Positions 1 through 9,391 are shown, numbered from the stretch's first letter. The stretch is 64,000 bases of DNA from Saccharomonospora marina XMU15 (GCF_000244955.1 NZ_CM001439.1:2508628-2572627); one strand, 5' to 3'. The notes: generated by a model not told the origin, from the sequence alone. A program made the numbers and translations.

Positions 1-2
1 TG

Positions 3-515
3 GGGCGCACGTTTCAGACGGCGACGGTGTTCGAACGCCTCACCGTGCTGCAGAACCTGGACATCGCCGCGGGCGCCGACCGGTCACCGCTGCAGCTGCT
101 GCGGCGACGCCGCACGGTGGAACCGCGTGTCGCGCAGGCGCTGGAGACCATCGGCCTCACCGCACTGGCCGACCGGCAGGCCGAAACGCTGGCCCACGGC
201 CAGAAGCAGTGGCTGGAGATCGGCATGCTGCTGGTGCAAAACGCCGACGTGCTGCTGCTGGACGAACCGGTCGCGGGCATGAGCCACGAAGAACGCGCCG
301 CCACAGGGCAACTGCTGCGGCGGATCGGTGCCGATCGCACCGTGGTCGTCGTCGAGCACGACATGGACTTCATGCGCGACTTCGCCACGTCGGTGACCGT
401 GCTGCACGCGGGCAAAGTGCTCGCAGAGGGCACCGTCGCGCAGGTGCAGGCCGACCCCCGCGTGCAGGAGGTCTACCTCGGCACCCCCGCGATGGCAGGA
501 GCGGCCGATGCTTGA
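3..515 (+). CDS. urtD: Urea ABC transporter ATP-binding protein UrtD (5' end cut by window)
   Basis: This is the C-terminal two thirds of a branched-chain-amino-acid-type ABC ATPase; the open frame runs in from the window edge, so Walker A is missing. Visible are the Q-loop region (RTFQTATVFE), the UrtD-type signature variant LAHGQKQWLEIG in place of LSGGQ, Walker B VLLLDEPVAGMS and the switch histidine in VVEHDMDF. UrtD and UrtE are the two cytoplasmic ATPases that energise the UrtABCDE high-affinity urea importer. The gene overlaps the next one by 8 bases (start inside the last codons), and urea carboxylase and allophanate hydrolase lie downstream, which supports urea as substrate. urtABC should lie just left of the window. 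Confidence 0.9.
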   Translation, partial: GRTFQTATVFERLTVLQNLDIAAGADRSPLQLLRRRRTVEPRVAQALETIGLTALADRQAETLAHGQKQWLEIGMLLVQNADVLLLDEPVAGMSHEERAATGQLLRRIGADRTVVVVEHDMDFMRDFATSVTVLHAGKVLAEGTVAQVQADPRVQEVYLGTPAMAGAADA

Positions 516-1200
516 GCTGGTCGACATCCACACCGGCTACGGCCGCACCGAGGTGGTGCGCGAGGTGTGCCTCGAGGTCCCCTCCGACGGGGTGGTCGCC
601 GTGATGGGCCACAACGGAGCAGGCAAGACCACACTGCTGCGCGCGGCGGTCGGTCTGCTGAACGTCACAACGGGCCGGGTGCTGCTCGACGGTGAGGATC
701 TCACCCGGATGCGCCCGGCCGCCCGGGTCGCGCGGGGGCTGGGCTACGTGCCGCAGGGCCAGCAGTGCTTCGGGCAGCTCACCACCATGGAGAACCTGCG
801 TGTCGTCGCTGACGGGCGCCGCCGCGGCAGGCAGCTGATCGCGCAGGCACTCGACCTGTTTCCGGCGCTGACCGGGCTGCTCGACCGCAGGGCAGGGCTG
901 CTCTCGGGCGGGCAGCGGCAGCAACTGGCCATCGCTCGCGCGCTGCTCACCGAGCCCAGGATGCTGATCCTCGACGAGCCCACCGAAGGCATCCAGCCAA
1001 CGGTGGTGGCCGAGATCGAGCAGACCATCACCGGCCTCACCCGGCGAGGCGGCCTCGGTGTGCTCATGGTCGAGCAACACATCGGGTTCGCGCTGCGCGC
1101 CGCCTGCCGCTACTACGTGCTCGAGTCCGGCCGGATCACGGCCACCGGAGAAGGCGGTATCGGTGCGGAACGCGCTGCGCGCGAGGCGATGGCGATCTGA
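508..1200 (+). CDS. urtE: Urea ABC transporter ATP-binding protein UrtE
   Basis: A complete 230-residue ABC ATPase of the LivF/UrtE class. It shows Walker A GHNGAGKTT (about residues 35-43), Q-loop YVPQGQQCF, signature LSGGQRQQLAIAR, Walker B LILDEPTEGIQP (the DEPTEGIQP form is typical of UrtE) and the switch histidine in MVEQHIGFA. It pairs with UrtD to drive urea uptake. The ATG lies inside the last codons of urtD, so the two are translationally coupled. The C-terminus is short and normal. Assignment to urea instead of branched-chain amino acids rests on the motif form and on the adjacent urea amidolyase genes. Confidence 0.9.
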   Translation: MLELVDIHTGYGRTEVVREVCLEVPSDGVVAVMGHNGAGKTTLLRAAVGLLNVTTGRVLLDGEDLTRMRPAARVARGLGYVPQGQQCFGQLTTMENLRVVADGRRRGRQLIAQALDLFPALTGLLDRRAGLLSGGQRQQLAIARALLTEPRMLILDEPTEGIQPTVVAEIEQTITGLTRRGGLGVLMVEQHIGFALRAACRYYVLESGRITATGEGGIGAERAAREAMAI

Positions 1201-1207
1201 GGCAGGT

Positions 1208-1915
1208 ATGACATTGAAACAACCGCGGCCCGACCGCGCGCGGCCGCTGGGTGAGCGGGTTTACCGAGCCCTGCGAGCCGACCTGATGAGTGGTGCCTTC
1301 CCGCCGTCGGATCGGCTCGGCGAGGGCAAACTCGCGGCCCGCTACGAGGTGTCTCGAACCCCGATCCGTGAGGCACTCGCGCGGCTGGTCGCCGACGGCC
1401 TGGTGCAGCGCGGCGAGGGCGGGCTCTACCCGTACCGGCCGAAGTTCAGCGACCTCAACGACCTGTACGAACTCAGGTTCACCCTCGAACTACGCGGCTT
1501 CGAACGGTTGGCCCCGACGCGGGCACGCCACGACCCGGACCTGCTCGGACCCGAACTCGACGACTGGCACGCCCTGCAGCGCGACCCGCCGCTGCCGGAC
1601 GCCGGATTCGTCGACCGGGACGAGCAGTTCCACGTCACGCTGCTGGCGGCGTCCGGCAACATGGCCTTCGTCGAGGCGCTGCATGCGGTGAACGCGCGCA
1701 TCCGGCCGGTTCGCATGTACGACTACCTCACCCCGGACCGCATGTCCGCCACCATCACCGAACACATCACCGTCCTCGAACTCGCGCTCGACCGGCGGCT
1801 CGAGGAAGCACAGGCCGCGCTGCGCGGCCATATCGACGCGTCGCGAGCCGTTGTCGTAGCCAGAGCCGAGCAGGCGATCTCCATGGCGCGCATGGCGTCG
1901 GTGCTGCGGCCGTGA
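1208..1915 (+). CDS. GntR/FadR-family transcriptional regulator (FCD domain)
   Basis: A 235-residue GntR regulator. The N-terminal winged helix includes RVYRALRADLMSGAFPPSDRLGEGKLAARYEVSRTPIREAL in outline (residues about 16-55, the SRTPIREAL recognition helix is classic), followed by an all-helical FCD effector domain with the metal-binding type residues R/D/H spread through D(E)QFH and HITVLELAL. The ATG at 1208 has GAGG just upstream and lies 7 bases after urtE, although a longer frame is open further left inside urtE. Sitting between the urea transporter and urea carboxylase, it probably controls this operon; the effector is unknown. Confidence 0.88.
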   Translation: MTLKQPRPDRARPLGERVYRALRADLMSGAFPPSDRLGEGKLAARYEVSRTPIREALARLVADGLVQRGEGGLYPYRPKFSDLNDLYELRFTLELRGFERLAPTRARHDPDLLGPELDDWHALQRDPPLPDAGFVDRDEQFHVTLLAASGNMAFVEALHAVNARIRPVRMYDYLTPDRMSATITEHITVLELALDRRLEEAQAALRGHIDASRAVVVARAEQAISMARMASVLRP

Positions 1916-1942
1916 CGAAACCGAGAACCCGAGGAGGGGCAG

Positions 1943-4900
1943 ATGTTCGAGCGAATCCTTGTCGCCAACCGGGGTGAGATCGCCTGCCGGATCATCGCCA
2001 CCGCCAGGCGGATGGGGATCGAGACCGTGGCGGTCTACTCCACCGCCGACCGCACGTCGGCACACGTCAGGATGGCCGACGACGCCGTGCTGATCGGGCA
2101 GGCGGAAGCCGCGCGAAGCTACCTCGACTCCGATGCCGTACTGCGGGCGGCCGTGTCGAGGGGCGCGCAGGCCATCCACCCCGGTTACGGCTTTCTGTCC
2201 GAGGACCCGGCGTTCGCGCGCGCCACGGCCGACGCCGGGCTGACGTTCATCGGCCCGACGCCGCGGCAGCTGGAGATCTTCGGTGACAAGGCGAAGGCTC
2301 GAGAGGCCGCCGCGCGCGCGGGTGTGCCCATGTTGCCTGGCTCCGGTCTGCTGTCGGATGTGGACCAGGCAGTCGCCGAGGCGGAGCGGATCGGTTTCCC
2401 AGTGATCGTGAAGGCCTCCGGTGGCGGCGGCGGGATCGGCATGCGGGTCGTTCGCGGCCCCGCCGAGTTGCGTGCTGCGTTCGACTCCGTGCGCCGATTG
2501 GCGGCCGAGAACTTCGGCAACCCGGCCGTGTTCTGCGAACGCTATGTCGATCAGGCGCGCCACGTCGAGGTGCAGGTGGTCGGCGACGGCGAGGGCCGCG
2601 TGGTCAGCCTCGGTGACCGAGACTGCTCGCTGCAACGGCGCAACCAGAAGGTGGTGGAGGAGACGCCCGCTCCCGCGATCCCGGCCACGGTCCGCGAGCG
2701 GTTGCATCGCGGCGCGCGGGCGCTGGCGGCCTCGATGAACTACGCCTCGGTGGGGACCGTCGAGTTCGTCTACGACGCGGGCAGCGCGCAGGCCTCCTTC
2801 CTGGAGATGAACACCCGGTTGCAGGTGGAGCACGGCGTCACCGAACTCGTCACCGGCGTGGATCTCGTGGAGTGGATGATCCGTATCGCGGCGGGCGACA
2901 TCGCGGTGCTGGACGGGGTGCCACCCGAGGGACCCGCATTCACCGGGCATGCCATCCAGGCACGGGTGTATGCCGAGGACCCGGTCCGCGACCACCTGCC
3001 GAGCGCGGGCACGCTCAACCATGTGCGGCTGCCCGACGGCCCCGGTTTCCGGGTCGACACCTGGATCGCCGAGGGGCAGGAGGTTCCCCCGAACTACGAT
3101 CCGTTGCTGGCCAAGGTGATGGCGCACGGCGACGACCGCGACGCGGCGATCACTCGCCTGGCAGGCGCGCTCGCCCGAACCCGCATCACCGGCGTGCACA
3201 CCAACCTCGGGCAGTTGCTGGCGGCATGTGACGACCCTGCGTTGCGGTCGGCCACCCACACCACCGCGACCCTGCGCGGGGTCGCGGACAGTTCCCCGCG
3301 TATCGACGTGATCGAGCCAGGAACGCTGACCACGGTGCAGGACTGGCCGGGACGGATCGGGTACTGGGAGGTCGGTGTGCCGCCGTCGGGCCCGATGGAC
3401 GACCTGTCGTTTCGGCTCGGCAACCTGGCGCTGGGCAACCCGGAGGGTACTGCCGGGCTGGAGTGCACCCTGACAGGGCCGACGCTGCGGTTCGCCGCGG
3501 CGACGACCGTATGCGTGACCGGCGCCGAGGCAACTGTCACTGTGGACGGACAGCAGGTGGCGCAGTGGGAACCGGTCGAGGTTCCCGCCGGTGGCCTGCT
3601 CGCGGTGGGCACGGTGACCGGCGCCGGTGTGCGCACCTACGTGCTGTTTCGTGGTGGGCTGGACGTACCGCGGTTCCTCGGCAGCGCGGCCACCTTCCCG
3701 CAGGGCGGGATCGGTGGCTACACCGGCCGCGAACTGCGCGCGGGCGACACGATACTGCCGGGCGAAATCCCCGACGGCGCACCCGACCCGAGGCCGGTGC
3801 CGGTGCGGGACCGGCCCCGGCTGACGCACGACTGGACGCTGGCGGTGCTGCCGGGGCCGCAGCCCGCGCCGGACTACTTCACCGTCGACGACATGGCCTC
3901 GATCTACGAGGCCGGCTGGACGGTGCAGGTGCACGCGGGTCGCCCAGGCGTGCGGCTTTGCGGGCCGCGCCCGAGGTGGGCACGCGACAACGGCGGTGAA
4001 GCGGGGTTGCACCCCTCGAACCTGCACGACAACGCCTACTCGGTCGGCACGGTGAACTTCACCGGCGACACCCCGGCACTGCTCGGGCCGGACGGCCCCA
4101 GCCTCGGTGGCTTCGCCTGCCCGATGACCGTGGTGAGCGGCGACCGGTGGAAGCTCGGCCAGCTGCGTCCGGACGACCGGCTGCGATTCCACCCCGTGAC
4201 GGAGGAAGCCGCCGAGGCCGTACGCGTCCCGCGCGCGGTGAACCTCCCAGCCGCACGCGCCGACGCGGCCGCCGACACCGGCATCCTGCTGAGCATCGAC
4301 GAGGACGACGACCGGCCCGCGGTGGTGTACCGGCGGGCGGGCGACGACGCGGTGCTGGTCGAGTACGGCCCGATGACGCTCGACCTCGGCTCGCGGATGC
4401 GCATCCATGCGCTCGCGACCGCGCTGCACGCCCGCGACGAGCGGGGAATCATCGACGTCACACCGGGCGTGCGGTCGCTGCACATCCACACCGACCCGGA
4501 CGTGCTCGGCGTGCGAGCACTGACGGGACTGCTCGCCGAGATCGAGGGCACCCTGCCTTCGGTGGACGACATGGTGGTGCCCAGTCGTGAGCTGCGCCTG
4601 CCGCTTTCCTGGGACGACCCGTCGGTGGCGGAGGCGATCGAGCGCTACACGACCAACGTGCGTGACGATGCGCTCTACAACCCGTCCAACATCGAGTTCA
4701 TCCGGCGCATCAACGGGCTCGCCACGGTCGATGAGGTGCGCCGTGTCGTCTTCGAGGCCTCCTACCTCGTGCTCGGGCTCGGCGACGTGTACCTGGGTGC
4801 GCCCGCCGCGGTGCCGATCGACCCCAGGCACCGGCTGGTCACCACCAAGTACAACCCGGCGCGGACCTGGACCGCGGAGGGCGCCGTCGGCATCGGTGGC

Positions 4901-5551
4901 TCGTACCTGTGCGTGTACGGGATGGAAAGCCCCGGCGGCTACCAGCTCATCGGCCGCACCGTGCCGATCTGGTCGGGCGTGCGGCAGTACGGCTCGTTCC
5001 GGGACGGGGTGCCGTGGCTGCTGCGGTTCTTCGACCGCATCGTCTGGGAGCCGGTGAGCGCGGAGGAACTGGCCGATATCCGTGCCGACCTGCGCACCGG
5101 CCGCACCACTTTGGACATCCGGGACGGCACCTTCGACTACGCCGACTACCGCAAACTGCTCGCCGACAACGCCGAGTCGATCGCCGACTTCACCCGCCAC
5201 CAGGCCGAGGCATTCGAGGCCGAACGAAGGCGGTGGGCGGCGGCGGGTGAGTTCGATCGGGCGGACGAGACCGTCGGTTTCGACGCGCCCGGCGGCCTCG
5301 ACGTCGCCGACGGGGAGGTTGTGGTGACGGCGCCGATGGCGGCGAGCGTGTGGCGGACCGACGTCGTGGCAGGAAGCCGGGTCACCTCGGGGGAAGCGCT
5401 GGTGACGCTCGAGGCGATGAAACTGGAGATGCCGGTGACGGCCCCGGTGAGCGGCACCGTTCGCCGGCTGCTGGTCGCTCCGGGAGATCAGGTCGCGGGT
5501 GGTGCGCCGCTGCTGGTGGTGGCGCAGACGGACGAGGAACGGGTGGCGTGA
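1943..5551 (+). CDS. Urea carboxylase (biotin-dependent)
   Basis: A 1202-residue urea carboxylase (EC 6.3.4.6), which converts urea, bicarbonate and ATP to allophanate. Domain order: biotin carboxylase from residue 1 (FERILVANRGEIACRI start, ATP-grasp glycine-rich KASGGGGGIGM near residue 155, EMNTRLQVEHGVTE near 290), KipI/KipA-like carboxyltransferase domain from about residue 455 (PGTLTTVQDWPGRIGYWEVG, then PSGPMDDLSFRLGN), a urea-carboxylase-specific segment, and a C-terminal biotinyl domain with EAMKLEM and biotinyl Lys at residue 1160. GAGGAGGGG precedes the ATG. It forms an operon with the transporter to the left and allophanate hydrolase, which starts on the next base, to the right. 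Confidence 0.97.
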   Translation: MFERILVANRGEIACRIIATARRMGIETVAVYSTADRTSAHVRMADDAVLIGQAEAARSYLDSDAVLRAAVSRGAQAIHPGYGFLSEDPAFARATADAGLTFIGPTPRQLEIFGDKAKAREAAARAGVPMLPGSGLLSDVDQAVAEAERIGFPVIVKASGGGGGIGMRVVRGPAELRAAFDSVRRLAAENFGNPAVFCERYVDQARHVEVQVVGDGEGRVVSLGDRDCSLQRRNQKVVEETPAPAIPATVRERLHRGARALAASMNYASVGTVEFVYDAGSAQASFLEMNTRLQVEHGVTELVTGVDLVEWMIRIAAGDIAVLDGVPPEGPAFTGHAIQARVYAEDPVRDHLPSAGTLNHVRLPDGPGFRVDTWIAEGQEVPPNYDPLLAKVMAHGDDRDAAITRLAGALARTRITGVHTNLGQLLAACDDPALRSATHTTATLRGVADSSPRIDVIEPGTLTTVQDWPGRIGYWEVGVPPSGPMDDLSFRLGNLALGNPEGTAGLECTLTGPTLRFAAATTVCVTGAEATVTVDGQQVAQWEPVEVPAGGLLAVGTVTGAGVRTYVLFRGGLDVPRFLGSAATFPQGGIGGYTGRELRAGDTILPGEIPDGAPDPRPVPVRDRPRLTHDWTLAVLPGPQPAPDYFTVDDMASIYEAGWTVQVHAGRPGVRLCGPRPRWARDNGGEAGLHPSNLHDNAYSVGTVNFTGDTPALLGPDGPSLGGFACPMTVVSGDRWKLGQLRPDDRLRFHPVTEEAAEAVRVPRAVNLPAARADAAADTGILLSIDEDDDRPAVVYRRAGDDAVLVEYGPMTLDLGSRMRIHALATALHARDERGIIDVTPGVRSLHIHTDPDVLGVRALTGLLAEIEGTLPSVDDMVVPSRELRLPLSWDDPSVAEAIERYTTNVRDDALYNPSNIEFIRRINGLATVDEVRRVVFEASYLVLGLGDVYLGAPAAVPIDPRHRLVTTKYNPARTWTAEGAVGIGGSYLCVYGMESPGGYQLIGRTVPIWSGVRQYGSFRDGVPWLLRFFDRIVWEPVSAEELADIRADLRTGRTTLDIRDGTFDYADYRKLLADNAESIADFTRHQAEAFEAERRRWAAAGEFDRADETVGFDAPGGLDVADGEVVVTAPMAASVWRTDVVAGSRVTSGEALVTLEAMKLEMPVTAPVSGTVRRLLVAPGDQVAGGAPLLVVAQTDEERVA

Positions 5552-7270
5552 GTGGTGGACAGCGAGACATCCGGCGGGCCCCGGGACCGGGTCAGGTGCG
5601 CGTACGCCCGGATCGACGAGGTGGACCGTCCCGAGGCGTGGATCCTGCTGCGGCCGCTCGACGACGTGCTCGACGAAGCCGCGAAGGTCCAGGCGCGGAT
5701 CGAGGCAGGGGAGAAGCTTCCACTGGCGGGAACCGTGTTCGCGGTCAAGGACAACATCGACGTCGCCGGAATGCCGACCACGGCGGCCTGTCCCGACTTC
5801 GGCTACCGCGCGGAGCGCACCGCCACGGCCGTGCGGCGGCTGCTGGACGCCGGTGCCGTGCTGCTGGGAAAGACCAACCTCGACCAGTTCGCCACCGGGT
5901 TGGTCGGCACCCGTAGCCCGCACGGCGCGGTGCGCAACGCTTGGCACCCGGAACTGATCTCCGGCGGGTCGAGTTCCGGTTCGGCGGTCGTGGTGGCGCT
6001 CGGCATCGCCGACTTCGCTCTCGGCACCGACACCGCGGGGTCAGGGCGGGTGCCCGCCGCGTTGAACGGCATCGTCGGTGTCAAGCCGACACTCGGCGTC
6101 GTACCGGTCGACGGGGTGGTCCCCGCATGCCCCTCCTACGACTGCGTCACCGCCTTCGCCCCGACGATCGCGACAGCGGCGACGGTGGTGCGGACCATGG
6201 CGGGCATGGCGGAGGCGGACCCGGCGTCGCGGGCATGGCCGAGCACGGTGCGGCTTGCCGCGCCCGGCCAGCCAAGGGTCGCCGTCCCTCGCGACGAGGA
6301 CCTCACGCCGCTGTCCGAGCAGGCGAAAGCACGCTTCCTCGCCACGGTGGCGCGGTTGCGCGAGCGGGGGGCGGACATCGACGAGCTGGACGTGCGGCCG
6401 TTGCTGGACGTGGCGAAGCTGCTCTACGACGGCGCGCTCGTCGCCGAGCGGTACGCCGCGTTCGGCGAGTTCGTCGAGCAGCACCCGGTAGCCGTCGACC
6501 CGTCGGTAGCCGGCATCGCGCTCGGCGCGAAGGGCGTCGACGGCGCAGCGCTGGTGCACGACCAGCAGCGGCTGCGGCGGGTACGGGGCCAGGTCCGAAC
6601 GATGCTGGCAGGCTTCGACGCGCTGCTGCTCCCGACCGCGCCCACCCATCCGAGCATCGACGCGGTGCGAGCCGATCCACTGCGGCTGAACTCGTTCTTG
6701 GGCACCTACACCAACTTCGTCAACCTGCTCGACATGGCGGCGGTCGCCGTGCCCGCCGGAGCGGCCGACGGCGGGCTGTTCGGAGTCAGCGTGATCGTGC
6801 GAGAGTTCGACGACCAGGTGGCGCTCGACATCGCGTCGCTGCTGGTCGAACCGGACCTGGTGGGCGAGGTTCCCGTACTGCCCACTCCGGGTGTCCGGCT
6901 GGCGGTGTTCGGTGCGCACATGTCCGGCGAGCCACTGAACCCGCAACTCGTCGGCCTCGGTGCCCGATACGTCGGGCCGTGTGAGACGGCGCCGCGCTAC
7001 CGCATGTACGCGTTGCCGACGTCGCCGCCCAAACCCGGCGTGGTCGGCGTCGGTGAGGGTGCAGGCGTCACGCTCACCGGCGAGCTGTGGCTACTGCCGC
7101 CTGCGGGGCTGGGAACCTTCCTCGCCGAGCTGCCCGCACCGATGACCCTGGGAAAGGTGCAGCTCAGCGACGGTAGCTGGGTGGTCGGCTTCGGCTGCGC
7201 GGACATCGCGGGCGAGGACATCTCCCACCACGGCGGGTGGCGTTCCTACCTTGCTCACGGTCGTGGCTGA
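5552..7270 (+). CDS. atzF: Allophanate hydrolase (amidase signature family)
   Basis: A 572-residue allophanate hydrolase (EC 3.5.1.54), splitting allophanate into ammonia and CO2 after urea carboxylase. The N-terminal amidase-signature domain shows the catalytic Lys in FAVKDNIDVAG (about residue 66), the Ser-rich SGGSSSGSAVVVA loop with the cis-Ser and nucleophilic Ser region near 131-155 (DTAGSGRVPAA), and the C-terminal small domain characteristic of AtzF/DUR1 enzymes from RLAVFGAHM onward (about 448-572). GTG at 5552 directly abuts the urea carboxylase stop; a second GTG follows at 5555. Together the two proteins give a nickel-free route for urea breakdown. Confidence 0.95.
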   Translation: MVDSETSGGPRDRVRCAYARIDEVDRPEAWILLRPLDDVLDEAAKVQARIEAGEKLPLAGTVFAVKDNIDVAGMPTTAACPDFGYRAERTATAVRRLLDAGAVLLGKTNLDQFATGLVGTRSPHGAVRNAWHPELISGGSSSGSAVVVALGIADFALGTDTAGSGRVPAALNGIVGVKPTLGVVPVDGVVPACPSYDCVTAFAPTIATAATVVRTMAGMAEADPASRAWPSTVRLAAPGQPRVAVPRDEDLTPLSEQAKARFLATVARLRERGADIDELDVRPLLDVAKLLYDGALVAERYAAFGEFVEQHPVAVDPSVAGIALGAKGVDGAALVHDQQRLRRVRGQVRTMLAGFDALLLPTAPTHPSIDAVRADPLRLNSFLGTYTNFVNLLDMAAVAVPAGAADGGLFGVSVIVREFDDQVALDIASLLVEPDLVGEVPVLPTPGVRLAVFGAHMSGEPLNPQLVGLGARYVGPCETAPRYRMYALPTSPPKPGVVGVGEGAGVTLTGELWLLPPAGLGTFLAELPAPMTLGKVQLSDGSWVVGFGCADIAGEDISHHGGWRSYLAHGRG

Positions 7271-7299
7271 GCGCGATCAGAGGCGGACGGGAAAGGCCA

Positions 7300-7773
7300 T
7301 CACCGTGGCGTGAGCCGGATCAACGGGTACTCCCGCTCGGACTTGCGTTGGTACTTCTCGAAGCGGGGCTGGGCGGCCACGAGCCGCTGCCATGCCCGCT
7401 CGCGGTCGGCGCCGTCGAGCCGATGCGGGGTCACCGGCACGGTGCCTCGACCGGGCAGTTCGATCGTCGCCTTGTCGGGGTGCGCCATCAGATTGAGGTA
7501 CCAGTCCGGGTTACGGTCCCCGCCTCCCGAGGCGATGATCAGCCAGGAGTCCTCGCCGTCGGCGAACCAGGTGACGGGTGTCTCGCGGGGTTGGCCACTG
7601 CGGCGACCCACCGTGTTCAGGATCAGCAGGTCCATGCCCATGAACTTGCTCTTGCCCCGACGGATCCTGCGGTTGGTGCGGGCGTTGGCCCGCTGCTGTA
7701 TCCACCGTGACATCGCCCCAGGGCCACGGCGCTTGCGCTTCTCGCGGCTGGCAGGCTGCTGATCCCCTGACAT
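7300..7773 (-). CDS. Nitroreductase/deazaflavin (F420)-dependent oxidoreductase family protein
   Basis: A 157-residue protein of the Ddn-like (PF04075) split-barrel family. Visible family features are the basic N-terminus, GMDLLILNTVGRRSG, the PRETPVTWFADGEDSWLIIAS core and GGGDRNPDWYLNLMAHP, which is the usual F420-contacting region. These enzymes reduce quinones or nitro compounds with F420H2, often at the membrane. The ATG at 7773 is preceded by a clear GAGGAGG ribosome site, so I chose it over the longer frame to 8043, whose extra 90 residues look non-coding. The gene is convergent with the urea operon; the stop codons are 29 bases apart. Confidence 0.88.
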   Translation of the reverse strand: MSGDQQPASREKRKRRGPGAMSRWIQQRANARTNRRIRRGKSKFMGMDLLILNTVGRRSGQPRETPVTWFADGEDSWLIIASGGGDRNPDWYLNLMAHPDKATIELPGRGTVPVTPHRLDGADRERAWQRLVAAQPRFEKYQRKSEREYPLIRLTPR

Positions 7774-8191
7774 CGTGCTACCTCCTCGGTCGCCCCGGCC
7801 TGCGACACACCCGCGGGTGGTCGCAGCTGCGGTTTCGGCCAGTATCACCGGCAGCGACGCTGGCCGCACCTCACCGAGGATCGCTTCTCGATTCCTGATC
7901 GGTGTCGTGCACTCCTCGCAGTGCGCAGCGCGCGGCGTCAATTCCGATTCCGGGATCTGCTTCGGACTCGGCTTCGGTCCTAACAGGCCGATCTCGATGT
8001 TCATGGCAGGGTCCCGTGTGGTGCCGGTCGAAAGCTCCACCAAGGTCCCTGACGTGCCGGTTGCGGACGACGGGGCTGCGGCCAGGTCGGATGCCCTTCA
8101 CGACAGATCACGCAATAACGACGCCCACCAAGGCCATTCACCGGAGTCCCGGATTGGTCAACTCCGGCCGACCGCACACCCGTGTGCCCTG
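7774..8191. other. Intergenic stretch of 418 bases, nothing firm
   Basis: This lies between the start of the F420-type oxidoreductase and the stop of the SDR, both on the minus strand. The minus-strand frame leading into the oxidoreductase stays open to about 8043 (it could encode MNIEIGLLGPKP and so on), but its codon pattern is less regular than its neighbours and it lacks a ribosome site. I see no repeat, terminator or recognisable gene fragment. Confidence 0.5.
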
Positions 8192-8974
8192 TCAGAGCGC
8201 GTGACCGCCGGCGACTTGCAGGACCTGCCCGGTGATCCAGCGCGCTTGATGCGAGGCCAGATAAACCACGGCGTCGGCGATCTCGTCGGGGGTCCCGACC
8301 CGGCCCATCGGCACGATCTCGTTGACTTCAGCGATGAGGTCCTCGGTGATCCAGCCGGTTTGGACCGGCCCTGGCGCCACGGCGTTCACCCTTATCCCCC
8401 GTCCTGCCAGGTCCAAGGCGGTGGACCGAGTGAGCGCCTCAAGCGCCGCCTTGGATGTTCCGTAGCCGGTCTGGCCGGGAAAGGCCCGGGCGGCGTCGGT
8501 CGTGATGTTGATGACGGACAACGGCGCGTCGCCGTCGCGCAGGCGAGCCACCTCGGCCGTCAGTACTGCGGGAGCGATGGTATTCACCTGGTAATGCCGC
8601 CACAGCGACTCAGCGTTCAAGGACTCGACGCTGTCCGGCGACTCACAATGTGCGGCGTTGTTGACCAGCACGTTGATTGCGCCCGCACGCCCGCCGACCT
8701 CGTGTACGAGCCGCCGCGCCTCGCCGGGTTCGGCCAGGTCCGCGCTGACCGCGAAGGAGCCGTTGCCAAGTTCCTCGGCGAGCTCGGCGGCCGCCGCTGT
8801 GGTGGGTGTGATGTGGTCCCACCTGACATTGGCGGGTGCGGGCCGATCCTGAGCCAGGTAGTGGATCGCCACGCACGCGCCCTGTGCGGCGAATGCACGG
8901 CTGATTGCTGCCCCCACGTTCCCGGCCCCTCCGGTGACCAGAACATTCTGACCGGCAAGGCGCGGATCGATCAT
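8192..8974 (-). CDS. SDR family NAD(P)-dependent oxidoreductase
   Basis: A 260-residue classical short-chain dehydrogenase/reductase. It has the nucleotide-binding TGGAGNVGAAI (TGxxxGxG-type) near residue 11, NNAAH (the NNAG position) near 91, an INITTD strand with the catalytic Ser position replaced by Thr, and the active-site YGTSK near 157. The C-terminal V.PGPVQTG and WITGQVLQVAGGHAL are typical of FabG-like members. The start chosen has AGGAG just upstream; the frame remains open further. The substrate cannot be predicted. It is divergent from the acyl-CoA synthetase operon across a 417-base gap that carries a perfect palindrome. Confidence 0.9.
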   Translation of the reverse strand: MIDPRLAGQNVLVTGGAGNVGAAISRAFAAQGACVAIHYLAQDRPAPANVRWDHITPTTAAAAELAEELGNGSFAVSADLAEPGEARRLVHEVGGRAGAINVLVNNAAHCESPDSVESLNAESLWRHYQVNTIAPAVLTAEVARLRDGDAPLSVINITTDAARAFPGQTGYGTSKAALEALTRSTALDLAGRGIRVNAVAPGPVQTGWITEDLIAEVNEIVPMGRVGTPDEIADAVVYLASHQARWITGQVLQVAGGHAL

Positions 8975-9391
8975 GTTTTCTCCTGGGTGGTTTTCGTTCG
9001 GGACAGCGGTCCGGCAATGCCTGTGGCCACGATGGCATGGCGAAGCCCACGGAATTTTCCGGTCTGGTAACTGGCACCCCACTGTTGCTTCCTACGGCGG
9101 ATGCGGGCCATCACATCCGCCGTCCCGCCTGGGCGGGCTCGAAGACATGATCGTAGCCCGGCGCTCGGCGCGGCCGGCTTCAACCGCTGCCGGGTGCGCG
9201 GGTGATGGCTGTACCGGTCGAGACATCCCGGATAGTTCGCTGTGCCCGACCTACCTCTTGTGCATGATGCACAACTGGTCACGGCAAGTTCGTCGCGCCG
9301 GGACGTAGGAAGGTTCTCGGCTGGCTGCGTAGTGTCTGGTGCCACGTTGTTTGTGATGCAGAACACAGGCAACGCGGTGCTGGAGGTGGCA
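8975..9391. promoter_or_regulatory. Divergent intergenic region between the SDR and acyl-CoA synthetase genes
   Basis: This 417-base gap contains no convincing coding sequence. It holds the promoters of both flanking units and a perfect 17-base palindrome at 9258-9274, listed separately. A weaker related half site (TTTGTGATGCA) lies at about 9350-9360, close to the acyl-CoA synthetase start. Confidence 0.6.
9258..9274. promoter_or_regulatory. Perfect palindrome, candidate operator
   Basis: Arms TTGTGCAT and ATGCACAA are exact reverse complements around a single G. The TTGT...ACAA ends resemble operators of FadR-type GntR and MarR-type repressors. Its place in the divergent region, 118 bases before the acyl-CoA synthetase start, suggests control of the SDR, the synthetase operon or both. 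The regulator is not identified; the PucR-like protein at the operon end is the nearest candidate but that family usually binds other motifs. Confidence 0.6.

Noticed and set aside
1490-5947. 1485-codon open frame on the minus strand opposite urea carboxylase
   Set aside because: It is the antisense shadow of a high-GC gene; low-complexity Arg/His/Gly-rich translation with no family match, while the plus strand carries a clear urea carboxylase.
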